From NCBI GenBank assembly GCA_018817035.1, contig JAHIUV010000066.1:1-30815 (forward strand): DNA of 30,815 nt, in the 5' to 3' direction. The notes beneath the pieces are model-generated. The model had not been told where the DNA came from and did no database searches. It saw only the letters and a list, made by a program, of their open reading frames with translations. The DNA comes from Candidatus Omnitrophota bacterium. Lineage in GTDB: Bacteria; Omnitrophota; Gorgyraeia; Gorgyraeales; Gorgyraeaceae. Of the stretch, positions 14,739 through 22,606 are shown in pieces. Position 1 is the stretch's first letter, and each line of letters opens with the position of its first letter. The position numbers were made by a program, and so were the translations under genes.

Positions 14739-16262
14739 ATGAAATATTTTATTTTTCCCGTGATATTGGCTGTTTTTGCTTTTGCCCCTATAGCGATAGC
14801 CGACGAAACATGGGAGCGCGTCACAGGCATCACCGAGCCCAATATCAGGGAAATAGCCATCAGCGGCATGGCTTTATACAGCGCGTCTGCCAGGAACCTG
14901 TATCGCAGTGAAGACGACGGCAATACCTGGCACGGCGTATTTTCCGCGAGAGGCGAGGACAATGCCATAAACTTTATAGCCGCTTTAAGGAACTGCGTTT
15001 TTGTCTGCACTAACAGGGGATTATTTAAAAGCATTGACGGCAAAGCAGGATGGAAGAATATATTTAAAGGAATAGGCGCCGAAGAAAAATCAGTATTCCA
15101 CATAGCTCTTTCCGGGGACAAAAATCTCTATCTCGGCACAAAAAAAGGATTATTTACCAGCTCAGATAATGGCGCTACATGGAAAAAAGGCACAGGCCTT
15201 GCCGCGGATCTTAGCGTATCATGGGTATCTTTTTATGAAGACAGCGTACTTTTAGCCACAGAAAAAGGCATATATAAAAATTCAGGCACTGATTGGAAAA
15301 GAACATTCATCGCGTCTTCCGAGGAAACCGAATACGACATTGACTCGCAGGACGAATCCCTAAGCGCCATGAATCCGGTCAATAGCATAGCAACAGCCCA
15401 GGACAAGATCTACCTTGCCACGAACTCCGGCATATTTATAAGCGATAACAAAGGCGAATCATGGCAGAGCTTCGAGTCCACAGGCCTCGGTTCGCAAAAG
15501 ATCAACCGATTACTGGTTCTCGACTCGCAAACGCAATATCCTTCGAGCGCAGTCGAGAAGAATATATTATTTGCCGCTACTGATAATGGCGTATTTATAT
15601 TCAGTGATGACGATAAAACATGGCAAGCAGTATATAAAGGGATAGACGCAGATAAAATAAACTCTATACGCGCGGACAATAAAGGCAGGTTATGGGCTGC
15701 TACTAATAAAGGGTTATATAGATCGAAAGGGGTTCTTGGCGTTAATATTCTTCGAGCGAGTGAAACGAGTCGAGAAGAAAATATCCTGAAAGAAATCAAC
15801 CACGAACCTACCATAAGGCAAGTCCAGAATGCGGCAATCGAATACGCTGAAGTAAACCCCAACAAAATAAAAAACTGGAGAAGACGCGCAAACCTAAAAG
15901 CTTTTTTTCCGGAGGTATCAATAGATTATGACAAAACTATCAATTATGACAGCGGAGCTGATACATATTACATAGGTCCGCACGACTGGGGCGCCACCGT
16001 AAAATGGGATCTCGGCGAGCTTATATGGAATCCCGACCAGACATCAATAGACGTCAGATCAAAATTAATGGTGCAACTGCGCGACGATATACTTGACGAG
16101 GTGACAAGGGCGTATTTTGAGCGGAGAAGGTTACAGATGGAACTGCATTTCAACCCTCCGGAAAACCCAAAATCAAAGATGGAAAAAGAACTGCGCCTAC
16201 AGGAATTAACAGCCGACCTGGATGGCCTCACAGGAGGTTGCTTTTCCAGCCAACTTAAATAA
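14739..16262 (+). CDS. Secreted beta-propeller (BNR/Ycf48-like) protein with C-terminal helical domain
   Basis: A 507-residue protein with a clear signal peptide (YFIFPVILAVFAFAPIAIA, cut near residue 21). Six or so repeats of a propeller blade follow, each with a G-x-x-W motif: NTWHGVF, KAGWKNIF, GATWKKGTG, GTDWKRTF, GESWQSF, KTWQAVYKG. These resemble BNR/Asp-box and Ycf48-type propellers, usually protein- or glycan-binding. Residues about 345-507 form a separate domain with NWRRRANLKAFFPEVS and then QLRDDILDEVTRAYFERRRLQ, as seen in periplasmic or outer-membrane-associated proteins of unknown role. Two TTCGAG-family repeats (15517-15559 and 15744-15784) lie inside the reading frame without breaking it. 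Function unknown; location outside the cytoplasm is likely. Confidence 0.85.
   Translation: MKYFIFPVILAVFAFAPIAIADETWERVTGITEPNIREIAISGMALYSASARNLYRSEDDGNTWHGVFSARGEDNAINFIAALRNCVFVCTNRGLFKSIDGKAGWKNIFKGIGAEEKSVFHIALSGDKNLYLGTKKGLFTSSDNGATWKKGTGLAADLSVSWVSFYEDSVLLATEKGIYKNSGTDWKRTFIASSEETEYDIDSQDESLSAMNPVNSIATAQDKIYLATNSGIFISDNKGESWQSFESTGLGSQKINRLLVLDSQTQYPSSAVEKNILFAATDNGVFIFSDDDKTWQAVYKGIDADKINSIRADNKGRLWAATNKGLYRSKGVLGVNILRASETSREENILKEINHEPTIRQVQNAAIEYAEVNPNKIKNWRRRANLKAFFPEVSIDYDKTINYDSGADTYYIGPHDWGATVKWDLGELIWNPDQTSIDVRSKLMVQLRDDILDEVTRAYFERRRLQMELHFNPPENPKSKMEKELRLQELTADLDGLTGGCFSSQLK
15517..15559. repeat. TTCGAG-family palindrome inside a coding frame (first)
   Basis: TTCTCGACT at the left and AGTCGAGAA at the right are perfect inverted repeats around an ATATCCTTCGAGCGC core. 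The sequence is read through in frame as part of the beta-propeller gene, between two blades. Confidence 0.7.
15744..15784. repeat. TTCGAG-family palindrome inside a coding frame (second)
   Basis: AATATTCTTCGAGCGAG, then TGAAACGAGTCGAGAAG; nearly the same left half as the intergenic unit at 20442. It encodes NILRASETSREEN in the beta-propeller gene, at the junction between the propeller and the C-terminal domain. Confidence 0.75.
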
Positions 16263-16265
16263 CCA

Positions 16266-16476
16266 TGCGGTTTTAGTAATCAGTGAGTTGACAGAGGAAG
16301 GTAGGTCAATATTGTTCGAGTCCCTCGACTACGCTCGGGATAAACTTAAAGAGTCGAGAACTCTCTGAACATGCTTCTCGACTACGTCCCGATACTTCGG
16401 GACTCCGCTCGAAGAATATTTACACACGGGAAAAGCTTTACAGTATCCCTGATAACTCACCGGTTACCGGTTTTGC
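16266..16476. repeat. Composite repeat with imperfect terminal inverted repeats
   Basis: GGTTTTAGTAATCAGTGAG at the left and, reversed, CTCACCGGTTACCGGTTTTG at the right form an imperfect inverted pair. Between them lie TTCGAG-family units, including 16374-16420, which is the reverse complement of the unit at 20442-20488. The ACCGGTTACCGGT at 16459-16471 sits 15 bases before the next -35 box and could be an operator. No gene is supported in 16263-16523. Confidence 0.65.
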
Positions 16477-16486
16477 TAATTTTCCC

Positions 16487-16515
16487 TTGACGCAATAAGC
16501 GCAATATGATACACT
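16487..16515 (+). promoter_or_regulatory. Predicted promoter for the TPR gene
   Basis: TTGACG (16487-16492), a 17-base spacer and TACACT (16510-16515). Transcription would start near 16522, which argues for the downstream ATG at 16536 as the true start. Confidence 0.5.
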
Positions 16516-16535
16516 TGTGAAAAATGGAGACACTG

Positions 16536-17672
16536 ATGCGAAGGCTTTTTTCGCAATGTATTATAATAGGTTCTATTGTTCTATTAGCCACCCTTACCAT
16601 AAATACCCATTATTCATACGCTAAGACGTTACAAGAGGACGCTGAGTCTTATCGCGTTAAAGGGTATGAGGCCCAGGATGCAGGAGATATAGATTCTGCT
16701 ATTTCGTGGTACCAAAAATCCGCCAGCCTCGATCCCCGATACGCCGCGCCTCATAATGACATGGGTATTTTATTCGAGGCAAAAGGCTGGCTGGACAGGG
16801 CTGAGGGTGAATATCTTAAGGCGCTGGCGCTGGAGCCTGATTATGAAAAAGCGCACGCGAATCTCGCTCTTTTATATGAAAGAAAAGGTGAATTGGAGAA
16901 GGCCGCGTTCCATTGGATGAGGAGATATAAACTCGGCAAACCTAATGACCCGTGGACATACGAGGCCAGACGGAGACTTGAAAAGCTTGGGTTGTTGGAT
17001 AAAGAAACGAAGCAAAGACCCAGGGCTATAAAACCAGCTCCTGAAAAACGCGCCGCCTCAAAAGAGGAAAAGCCGGAAGGTTGGTTAAGATTGGACAGTA
17101 AAAAAGACACCGACAGCGCGGAACAAAAGACGAGCGGATATAAACAAAAAAAATACCCCAGCGTAAAAAAAAAGAGTAAACCCATAAAAGAAAAGAAAGC
17201 AGCGCCAAGGAAATCCGGTACTACCCGGACAAAATTTGGCACCCAGAGTTCGGCGAATGTGGACAGGCCCGCCGCGATGGATAAAGAACTTAAAGAATCC
17301 TTGAGGATGGCCGAGGAAAGACTTAAAAAAGAAAAAAGAGGTGACGCTTCTCAGGCGGTAACAAAATCTGATATAAGAGAAAAGACCCGTACGAGAGTCA
17401 TGTCTTCCGCGGGAGCAAAAGCCCAGCACGCGAAAGCTCAGGAACATTTTAAAAAAGGCGAATATTCAAACGCCTTAGACGTAATAAGGGACGCTAAGAG
17501 AGATTATCCGGGAGATCTGGATTTGCTGGAGTTAGAGCAGACGGTAAAAAACAAGATGAAGGAGGAAAGGATAAAGGACCATTACAACGAAGGTATCTTA
17601 GATTACCAGAAAGAAGATTATCCAGGGGCAAGAAAAGAATTCGAGGCGATACTTAATATTGTACCTGAATGA
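16536..17672 (+). CDS. Exported or membrane-anchored TPR-repeat protein
   Basis: I choose the ATG at 16536 over the one at 16524: it has GGAG 6 bases upstream, and the predicted transcript starts near 16522. The 378-residue protein begins with a signal peptide or anchor (CIIIGSIVLLATLTI). Three tetratricopeptide repeats follow: GYEAQDAGDIDSAISWYQKS, then NDMGILFEAKGWLDRAEGEY, then NLALLYERKGELEKAAFHW. A long Lys/Arg/Ser-rich, probably disordered linker separates them from a C-terminal TPR-like pair (AQEHFKKGEYSNALDVI, then GILDYQKEDYPGARKEF). TPRs bind proteins; the exported location suggests an envelope scaffold role, perhaps in secretion or pilus assembly. No enzyme domain is visible. Confidence 0.87.
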   Translation: MRRLFSQCIIIGSIVLLATLTINTHYSYAKTLQEDAESYRVKGYEAQDAGDIDSAISWYQKSASLDPRYAAPHNDMGILFEAKGWLDRAEGEYLKALALEPDYEKAHANLALLYERKGELEKAAFHWMRRYKLGKPNDPWTYEARRRLEKLGLLDKETKQRPRAIKPAPEKRAASKEEKPEGWLRLDSKKDTDSAEQKTSGYKQKKYPSVKKKSKPIKEKKAAPRKSGTTRTKFGTQSSANVDRPAAMDKELKESLRMAEERLKKEKRGDASQAVTKSDIREKTRTRVMSSAGAKAQHAKAQEHFKKGEYSNALDVIRDAKRDYPGDLDLLELEQTVKNKMKEERIKDHYNEGILDYQKEDYPGARKEFEAILNIVPE

Positions 17673-17728
17673 TTCTGCTGATCGGCCTAATGTGTCACAT
17701 GAACCCTTCCATTTTTAAATAGTAATCC

Positions 17729-20413
17729 ATGAAAAAAAAGAGACTTTTTTTGATAGACGGAAATGCTTTTTGTTATAGGGCTTATTACGCCATAAAAGAC
17801 CTTAAAAACTCAAAAGGCCTGCCTACTAACGCGATCTACGGCTTTATAATGATACTTAGGAAGCTGATAACGAGCGAACAGCCTGATTACCTGGCAATAG
17901 CGTTTGACCTAAAAGGCCCCACGTTCAGGCATGAAAAATTCAAAGAGTATAAAATTCACAGGAAACCCATGCCTGACGATCTTGTTTCACAGTTGCCGCG
18001 GATAAAAGAAATAGTAAATGCTTATGGGATACCTATTTTTGAAAAACAGGGCTACGAGGGCGATGATATCCTGGCCACTGTCGCTAAAAAAACAGCCGGA
18101 AAAGAAATCGAGGTTTATATAGTCACGGGAGATAAAGACGCCTTGCAGTTGGTCGGTCCTGATATAAAGGTTTACAGTACGCATAAAGAAGGACTCGTGT
18201 ATGATGATGCCGCTGTCAGGGAAAAGTTTTCAGGCCTTGGCCCGGAGAGCATAGTAGATCTGATGGCGCTTGCCGGGGATGCCAGCGATAACATACCGGG
18301 AGTGCGCGGCATAGGCAGTAAAACAGCCATTGAGCTGATAAAAGAGTTTGAGACAGTGGATAACCTATATAAAAACCTGGATAAGATAAAGAGCGAAGCC
18401 AGAAGAAAATTATTGCGCGACGGCGAGGAAAGCGCGCGCCTGTCTAAGGAGCTTGCTACCGTGGATGTTTCAGTCCCTATGGATATAGATATTTCAGCCA
18501 TGGCTACAGGCGAAGAGCCTGATACCGTGAAATTACAGGAAATATTCAAAGAACTTGAGTTCAAGAATCTCGCCAGGGAAATAAGCGCGTCAAATTCCAG
18601 GCTCCGTGACGATGCCAGGTACGAGACTATTATTGATAAAAAAGGTTTTGACGCTTTTATGAAGGATCTGGAAAAAGAAAATTCCTTTGTCTTTGATTTT
18701 GAGACCACGAGCGAAGATCCCCTTGAGGCAGTGCCGGTAGGCGTCTCTTTCTGCTGGAAAGAAGGGGAGGCCTTTTATATAGCGCTTTCTTCAGAAAAAA
18801 CTGTCACAGGCGTGGACATGGATTACGCGTTCAAGGCGCTTAAGCCTATCATGGAAAATGAAAAAATAAAAAAAACCGGACAAAATGTAAAATACGAGGC
18901 ATTGATCCTCGCGCGCCGCGGCATAAGCCTCAGGGGAATAGATTTTGACACGATGATAGCGTCTTACCTTTTAAACCCCTCTAAGATGAACCATAATCTT
19001 GACGATTTGGCGTTTGAGCACCTTGACCATAAAATGATACCCATTAAAGATCTTCTTGGATCAGGTAAAAACAGGATAACCATGGACAAGGTACCGGTTG
19101 ATAAAGTCTCTGAGTATTCCTGCGAGGATAGTGATGTTACGTTCAGGCTTAAGGAAATATTCGAGCCTGAACTCTTCACTAAAGAGCTCGACAGCCTTTT
19201 TAGGGACATCGAACTCCCGCTGGTGGACGTGCTTTTAAATATGGAACAAAACGGTATGAAAATAGATACAGGCCTTTTGAAAAAGACCTCAAAGGACATG
19301 GATAAGGAACTCTCAGGCATAGTAAAGGATATCTACGAGATAGCCGGCGGTGAATTCAATATAAACTCTCCTAAGCAGTTAAGCGAGATACTTTTTGAGA
19401 GATTAGGGCTGCCTGTGGTAAAAAAGACAAAAACAGGTTTTTCTACTGACGTGGGTGTCCTGGAGAGATTATCGGCGGCGCACCCTCTCCCAAAAGAACT
19501 CTTGAGATACAGGGAACTGACGAAACTAAAGTCTACTTATGTAGACGCCCTGCCGGACATGGTCAGCCCAAGGACCGGACGGCTCCATACTTCTTTTAAC
19601 CAGACAGTCACCGCGACGGGCAGGCTTTCCTCCAGTAGCCCAAACCTTCAGAATATCCCGGTCAAAACCAAACAAGGCAGGGAGATAAGAAGGGCTTTTA
19701 TCGGAGAGAAAGGCACGAGCATTATAGCCGCTGATTATTCCCAGATAGAGCTAAGGATCCTGGCGCATTTGTCAGGAGATGAGGAATTAATAAGCGCCTT
19801 CGAAAAAGAAGCCGACGTACACAGGCATACAGCTTCCCTGGTCTTTGACGTCAGTGAAGATGAAGTAACGCCTGATATGCGCGCTAACGCCAAGACAGTG
19901 AACTTTGGTATAATATATGGCATGAGCGCGTATGGGCTGTCCAGGGGGCTGGGCATAGATCCGGCAAGCGCCCAGCAGTTTATAGATTCTTATTTCGAGC
20001 GTTATCCCAGGGTCAAACTGTATATGAATGACACCATAGAGTCCGCGCGCGAGACAGGATTTGTGACCACGATCTTTAACAGGCGCAGGTATATACCCGA
20101 GATCACTACCGGCGCCCTCAGGGAGCAACAGCAGGCAGAGAGAATAGCGATAAATGCTCCTATACAGGGCTCAGCAGCGGATCTTATAAAAATAGCCATG
20201 ATAGATATTTACAGGGAAATAAATAAAAGGCGGCTTTCATCAATGATGATACTCCAGGTGCACGACGAACTGGTATTTGAAGTGCCGGAGAAAGAAATGG
20301 ATATAATGAGGGACTTGGTCAAGGAAAAAATGGAAGGAGCGGTAAAATTACGCGTGCCTGTAAAAATAACCATAAAACACGGCAAAAACTGGTTAGACAC
20401 CACCCCATTTTAA
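17729..20413 (+). CDS. polA: DNA polymerase I
   Basis: A full-length 894-residue family A polymerase that fills gaps and removes RNA primers during replication and repair. Residues 1-290 are the 5'-3' exonuclease (LIDGNAFCYRAYYAI, then YEGDDILATVA, then GDASDNIPGVRGIG). A 3'-5' exonuclease domain (about 300-490) has DFETT (D323, E325) and YSCED (Y463, D467). Its exo II motif is NVKYE, with Glu390 where most family members have Asp. The polymerase domain has motif A DYSQIELRILAHLSGD, motif B RANAKTVNFGIIYG and motif C HDELVFEV. The Asp-to-Glu change may or may not weaken proofreading. The gene starts the housekeeping block and is followed by a TTCGAG repeat and coaE. Confidence 0.97.
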   Translation: MKKKRLFLIDGNAFCYRAYYAIKDLKNSKGLPTNAIYGFIMILRKLITSEQPDYLAIAFDLKGPTFRHEKFKEYKIHRKPMPDDLVSQLPRIKEIVNAYGIPIFEKQGYEGDDILATVAKKTAGKEIEVYIVTGDKDALQLVGPDIKVYSTHKEGLVYDDAAVREKFSGLGPESIVDLMALAGDASDNIPGVRGIGSKTAIELIKEFETVDNLYKNLDKIKSEARRKLLRDGEESARLSKELATVDVSVPMDIDISAMATGEEPDTVKLQEIFKELEFKNLAREISASNSRLRDDARYETIIDKKGFDAFMKDLEKENSFVFDFETTSEDPLEAVPVGVSFCWKEGEAFYIALSSEKTVTGVDMDYAFKALKPIMENEKIKKTGQNVKYEALILARRGISLRGIDFDTMIASYLLNPSKMNHNLDDLAFEHLDHKMIPIKDLLGSGKNRITMDKVPVDKVSEYSCEDSDVTFRLKEIFEPELFTKELDSLFRDIELPLVDVLLNMEQNGMKIDTGLLKKTSKDMDKELSGIVKDIYEIAGGEFNINSPKQLSEILFERLGLPVVKKTKTGFSTDVGVLERLSAAHPLPKELLRYRELTKLKSTYVDALPDMVSPRTGRLHTSFNQTVTATGRLSSSSPNLQNIPVKTKQGREIRRAFIGEKGTSIIAADYSQIELRILAHLSGDEELISAFEKEADVHRHTASLVFDVSEDEVTPDMRANAKTVNFGIIYGMSAYGLSRGLGIDPASAQQFIDSYFERYPRVKLYMNDTIESARETGFVTTIFNRRRYIPEITTGALREQQQAERIAINAPIQGSAADLIKIAMIDIYREINKRRLSSMMILQVHDELVFEVPEKEMDIMRDLVKEKMEGAVKLRVPVKITIKHGKNWLDTTPF

Positions 20414-20441
20414 AAAAATAAAGGACACAACCGACTCGAAA

Positions 20442-20488
20442 AATATTCTTCGAGCGGAGTCCCGAAGTATCGGGACGGAGTCGAGAAG
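20442..20488. repeat. TTCGAG-family unit before coaE
   Basis: AATATTCTTCGAGCGGAGTC, then CCGAAGTATCGGGAC, then GGAGTCGAGAAG. The inner CCCGAAGTATCGGG is itself a hairpin. The same unit occurs at 30351-30397 and, inverted, at 16374-16420. Confidence 0.8.
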
Positions 20489-20490
20489 CT

Positions 20491-20528
20491 AACTTCATAA
20501 AACTGCAATGCACTGTGAAGTTAAGGAA
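20491..20528 (+). promoter_or_regulatory. AACTTCA/TGAAGTT hairpin and Shine-Dalgarno before coaE
   Basis: AACTTCA (20491-20497) pairs with TGAAGTT (20516-20522), running directly into AAGGA before the coaE start. A related arrangement precedes prmC. Confidence 0.45.
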
Positions 20529-20536
20529 AGATTAAT

Positions 20537-21121
20537 ATGATAATAGGCATTACCGGAAGTTTCGGGAGCGGCAAGACCACAGTGGCAAAGATGTTTGACA
20601 GGCTGGGCGCTTATGTCATTGACGCGGATAAAACCTGTCATTCATTAATGAAACCCGGCGGAAAGGTTTATGTTGAAATAATAAAATGTTTCGGCCGCGT
20701 TATTTTAAATAAAGCAGGCCGCATAGACAGGAAAAAGCTGGCGAGTGTTGTTTTTAAAAACAGGGCCAAAGTAGCCTTATTGAATAACATAGTGCATCCT
20801 GAGGCCATAAAAGAAATAAAAAAACTGATCCGATCTAACAAGGGCAGAGGAGTTATCGTCGTGGATGCGCCTCTTCTGATAGAGTCAGGCTTTTATAAAA
20901 AAATGGATAAGATAGTATTGGTAAAAAGTATTTTGTCAAATCAGGTCTCCAGGGCAGTATTGACAAGAGATGTGAGCGAAAAAGAAATAACCAGGAGAAT
21001 GCGGATGCAGGCGCCGCTTAAGAAAAAACTGGCGTTGGCTGATTTTATCATAGATAATAACGGTTCAAAGAAAAAAACCTTACTCCAGGTCAAAGAGATC
21101 TGGAAACACGCGGGAGCTTAA
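20537..21121 (+). CDS. coaE: Dephospho-CoA kinase
   Basis: Phosphorylates the 3'-hydroxyl of dephospho-CoA with ATP, the last step of coenzyme A synthesis. The 194-residue protein has the P-loop GSFGSGKT at 7-14, the family stretch GAYVIDADKTCHSLM and the later VVDAPLLIESGFYKKMD and SRAVLTRDVSEKEITRRM segments typical of CoaE. Length is normal. A TTCGAG repeat and an AAGTTAAGGAAAG Shine-Dalgarno region precede it, and rho starts 2 bases after its stop, so the two are probably co-translated. Confidence 0.95.
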   Translation: MIIGITGSFGSGKTTVAKMFDRLGAYVIDADKTCHSLMKPGGKVYVEIIKCFGRVILNKAGRIDRKKLASVVFKNRAKVALLNNIVHPEAIKEIKKLIRSNKGRGVIVVDAPLLIESGFYKKMDKIVLVKSILSNQVSRAVLTRDVSEKEITRRMRMQAPLKKKLALADFIIDNNGSKKKTLLQVKEIWKHAGA

Positions 21122-21123
21122 TT

Positions 21124-22389
21124 ATGATAACAAAAGAAAAAATGGATATTGAAAAATTAAAAGCTATGAAAATGCCGGAGTTGAATAAAGTCGCGAAAGA
21201 TATGAATATCAACGGCATAGCCAGCCTGCGAAAAGAGGAAATAATCTTTAAAGTCCTTCAGGCGCAGACTGAAAAAGACGGGCTTATTTTTGGCGAAGGG
21301 GTGCTCGAAAGACTGCCTGATGGGTTCGGATTTTTGCGTTCGCCGAATTATAGCTATTTACCGTGCCCCGACGATATATATGTTTCCCCATCCCAGATCA
21401 AGAAGTTTAACATGAGGACAGGCGATACGGTAAGCGGGCAGATACGGCCTCCGAAAGAAGGCGAAAAATATTTCGCGCTTTTAAAAGTAGAGGCTATTAA
21501 TTTTGGGAGCCCTGAGGCTTCGAAGGATAAGATCATATTCGATCATCTTACGCCTCTTTATCCTGAACAAAGGTTTGTTTTGGAGATAGACCAGAACGAG
21601 CTTACGACACGCGTCATGGACCTGTTGACGCCCCTGGGAAGGGGCCAGAGGGCAATGATAGTCGCGCCGCCATACAGCGGCAAAACAATAATAATGCAAA
21701 AGGTCGCCAACAGCATAGCGACTAATTCCCCTGATGCTATCATTATAGTCCTTCTCATAGACGAGAGGCCCGAGGAAGTCACTGATATGAAGCGTTCCGT
21801 GAAAGGCGAGGTCATCAGTTCCACGTTTGACGAGCCGGCGGAAAGACACGTGCAGGTCGCGGAAATGGTACTCGAAAAAGCAAAAAGGCTGGTCGAACAT
21901 AAAAAAGACGTAGTCATACTTTTAGACAGCATAACGCGCCTTGCCAGGGCATACAACACCGTAGTCCCTCACTCTGGAAAAATACTTTCCGGAGGCGTGG
22001 ACTCAAACGCGCTTCATAAACCTAAGAGATTTTTCGGCGCCGCGAGGAACATAGAAGAAGGCGGCAGCCTTACCATTATAGCGACAGCGCTGGTGGATAC
22101 CGGCAGTCGCATGGACGAGGTTATTTTTGAGGAGTTCAAAGGCACGGGCAACATGGAATTACAGCTGGACAGGAACCTTTTCCAGAGAAGGGTCTATCCG
22201 GCTATTGACATAAAGAGATCTAATACCAGAAAAGAAGAACTGTTGATGGAAGAAAAAGAGATCCAGAGGGTCTGGATATTAAGAAAAGTCCTTAACGAGC
22301 TGAACGGGGTCGAGGCAATGGAACTATTGCTCGGAAAACTCAAAAGAACAAAGACTAACGAGGAATTTTTAGAAACCATGAACCAGTAA
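21124..22389 (+). CDS. rho: Transcription termination factor Rho
   Basis: A hexameric RNA-dependent ATPase that ends untranslated transcripts. The 421-residue protein has the N-terminal Rho_N helical segment (about 1-45) and the cold-shock-like RNA-binding domain with GFGFLRSPNYSYLPCPDDIY. The ATPase domain carries the P-loop APPYSGKT at 181-188, VILLDSITRLARAYN (Walker B), and Q/R-loop regions (SGGVDSNALHKPKRFFGAAR). Length matches short Rho proteins without an inserted basic region. GGAG lies 9 bases before the ATG. It sits between coaE and rpmE; rho next to rpmE is a common bacterial arrangement. Confidence 0.97.
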   Translation: MITKEKMDIEKLKAMKMPELNKVAKDMNINGIASLRKEEIIFKVLQAQTEKDGLIFGEGVLERLPDGFGFLRSPNYSYLPCPDDIYVSPSQIKKFNMRTGDTVSGQIRPPKEGEKYFALLKVEAINFGSPEASKDKIIFDHLTPLYPEQRFVLEIDQNELTTRVMDLLTPLGRGQRAMIVAPPYSGKTIIMQKVANSIATNSPDAIIIVLLIDERPEEVTDMKRSVKGEVISSTFDEPAERHVQVAEMVLEKAKRLVEHKKDVVILLDSITRLARAYNTVVPHSGKILSGGVDSNALHKPKRFFGAARNIEEGGSLTIIATALVDTGSRMDEVIFEEFKGTGNMELQLDRNLFQRRVYPAIDIKRSNTRKEELLMEEKEIQRVWILRKVLNELNGVEAMELLLGKLKRTKTNEEFLETMNQ

Positions 22390-22403
22390 AAGAGGAGGCT
22401 GTC

Positions 22404-22604
22404 ATGAAGAAAAAAATCCATCCACAATACAAGGAAGCGACGATAATATGCGCTTGCGGAGAGGTCATCCATACCAGCTCCACAAAGCAGAATATCCGCG
22501 TGGAGCTATGCTCCAAATGCCACCCGTTTTTCACCGGGAAGCAGAAATTCATAGATTCCGCGGGACGCGTAGAGAAATTCCTGAAAAAATACAAAAAGAA
22601 ATAA
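22404..22604 (+). CDS. rpmE: Ribosomal protein bL31, zinc-binding form
   Basis: The 66-residue protein is the large-subunit protein bL31. It opens with MKKKIHPQY and carries C16, C18, C36 and C39, so it is the zinc-containing (C+) type. The C-terminal HPFFTGKQKFIDSAGRVEKF is the family signature. A GAGGAGG-like Shine-Dalgarno precedes the ATG. It lies between rho and prfA with short gaps and is presumably in the same operon. In some bacteria C+ L31 is replaced by a zinc-free paralogue during zinc limitation; no such paralogue is in this window. Confidence 0.96.
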   Translation: MKKKIHPQYKEATIICACGEVIHTSSTKQNIRVELCSKCHPFFTGKQKFIDSAGRVEKFLKKYKKK

Positions 22605-22606
22605 CT

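Noticed and set aside
17026..17447. Minus-strand frames across the Lys-rich linker of the TPR gene
   Set aside because: Phe/Leu/Ser-rich shadows of an A-rich coding strand; no start signal or family features.
22448..22606. N-terminal extension of prfA into rpmE
   Set aside because: The extension is rpmE read in another frame; RF1 homology and a normal length begin at the ATG at 22607.
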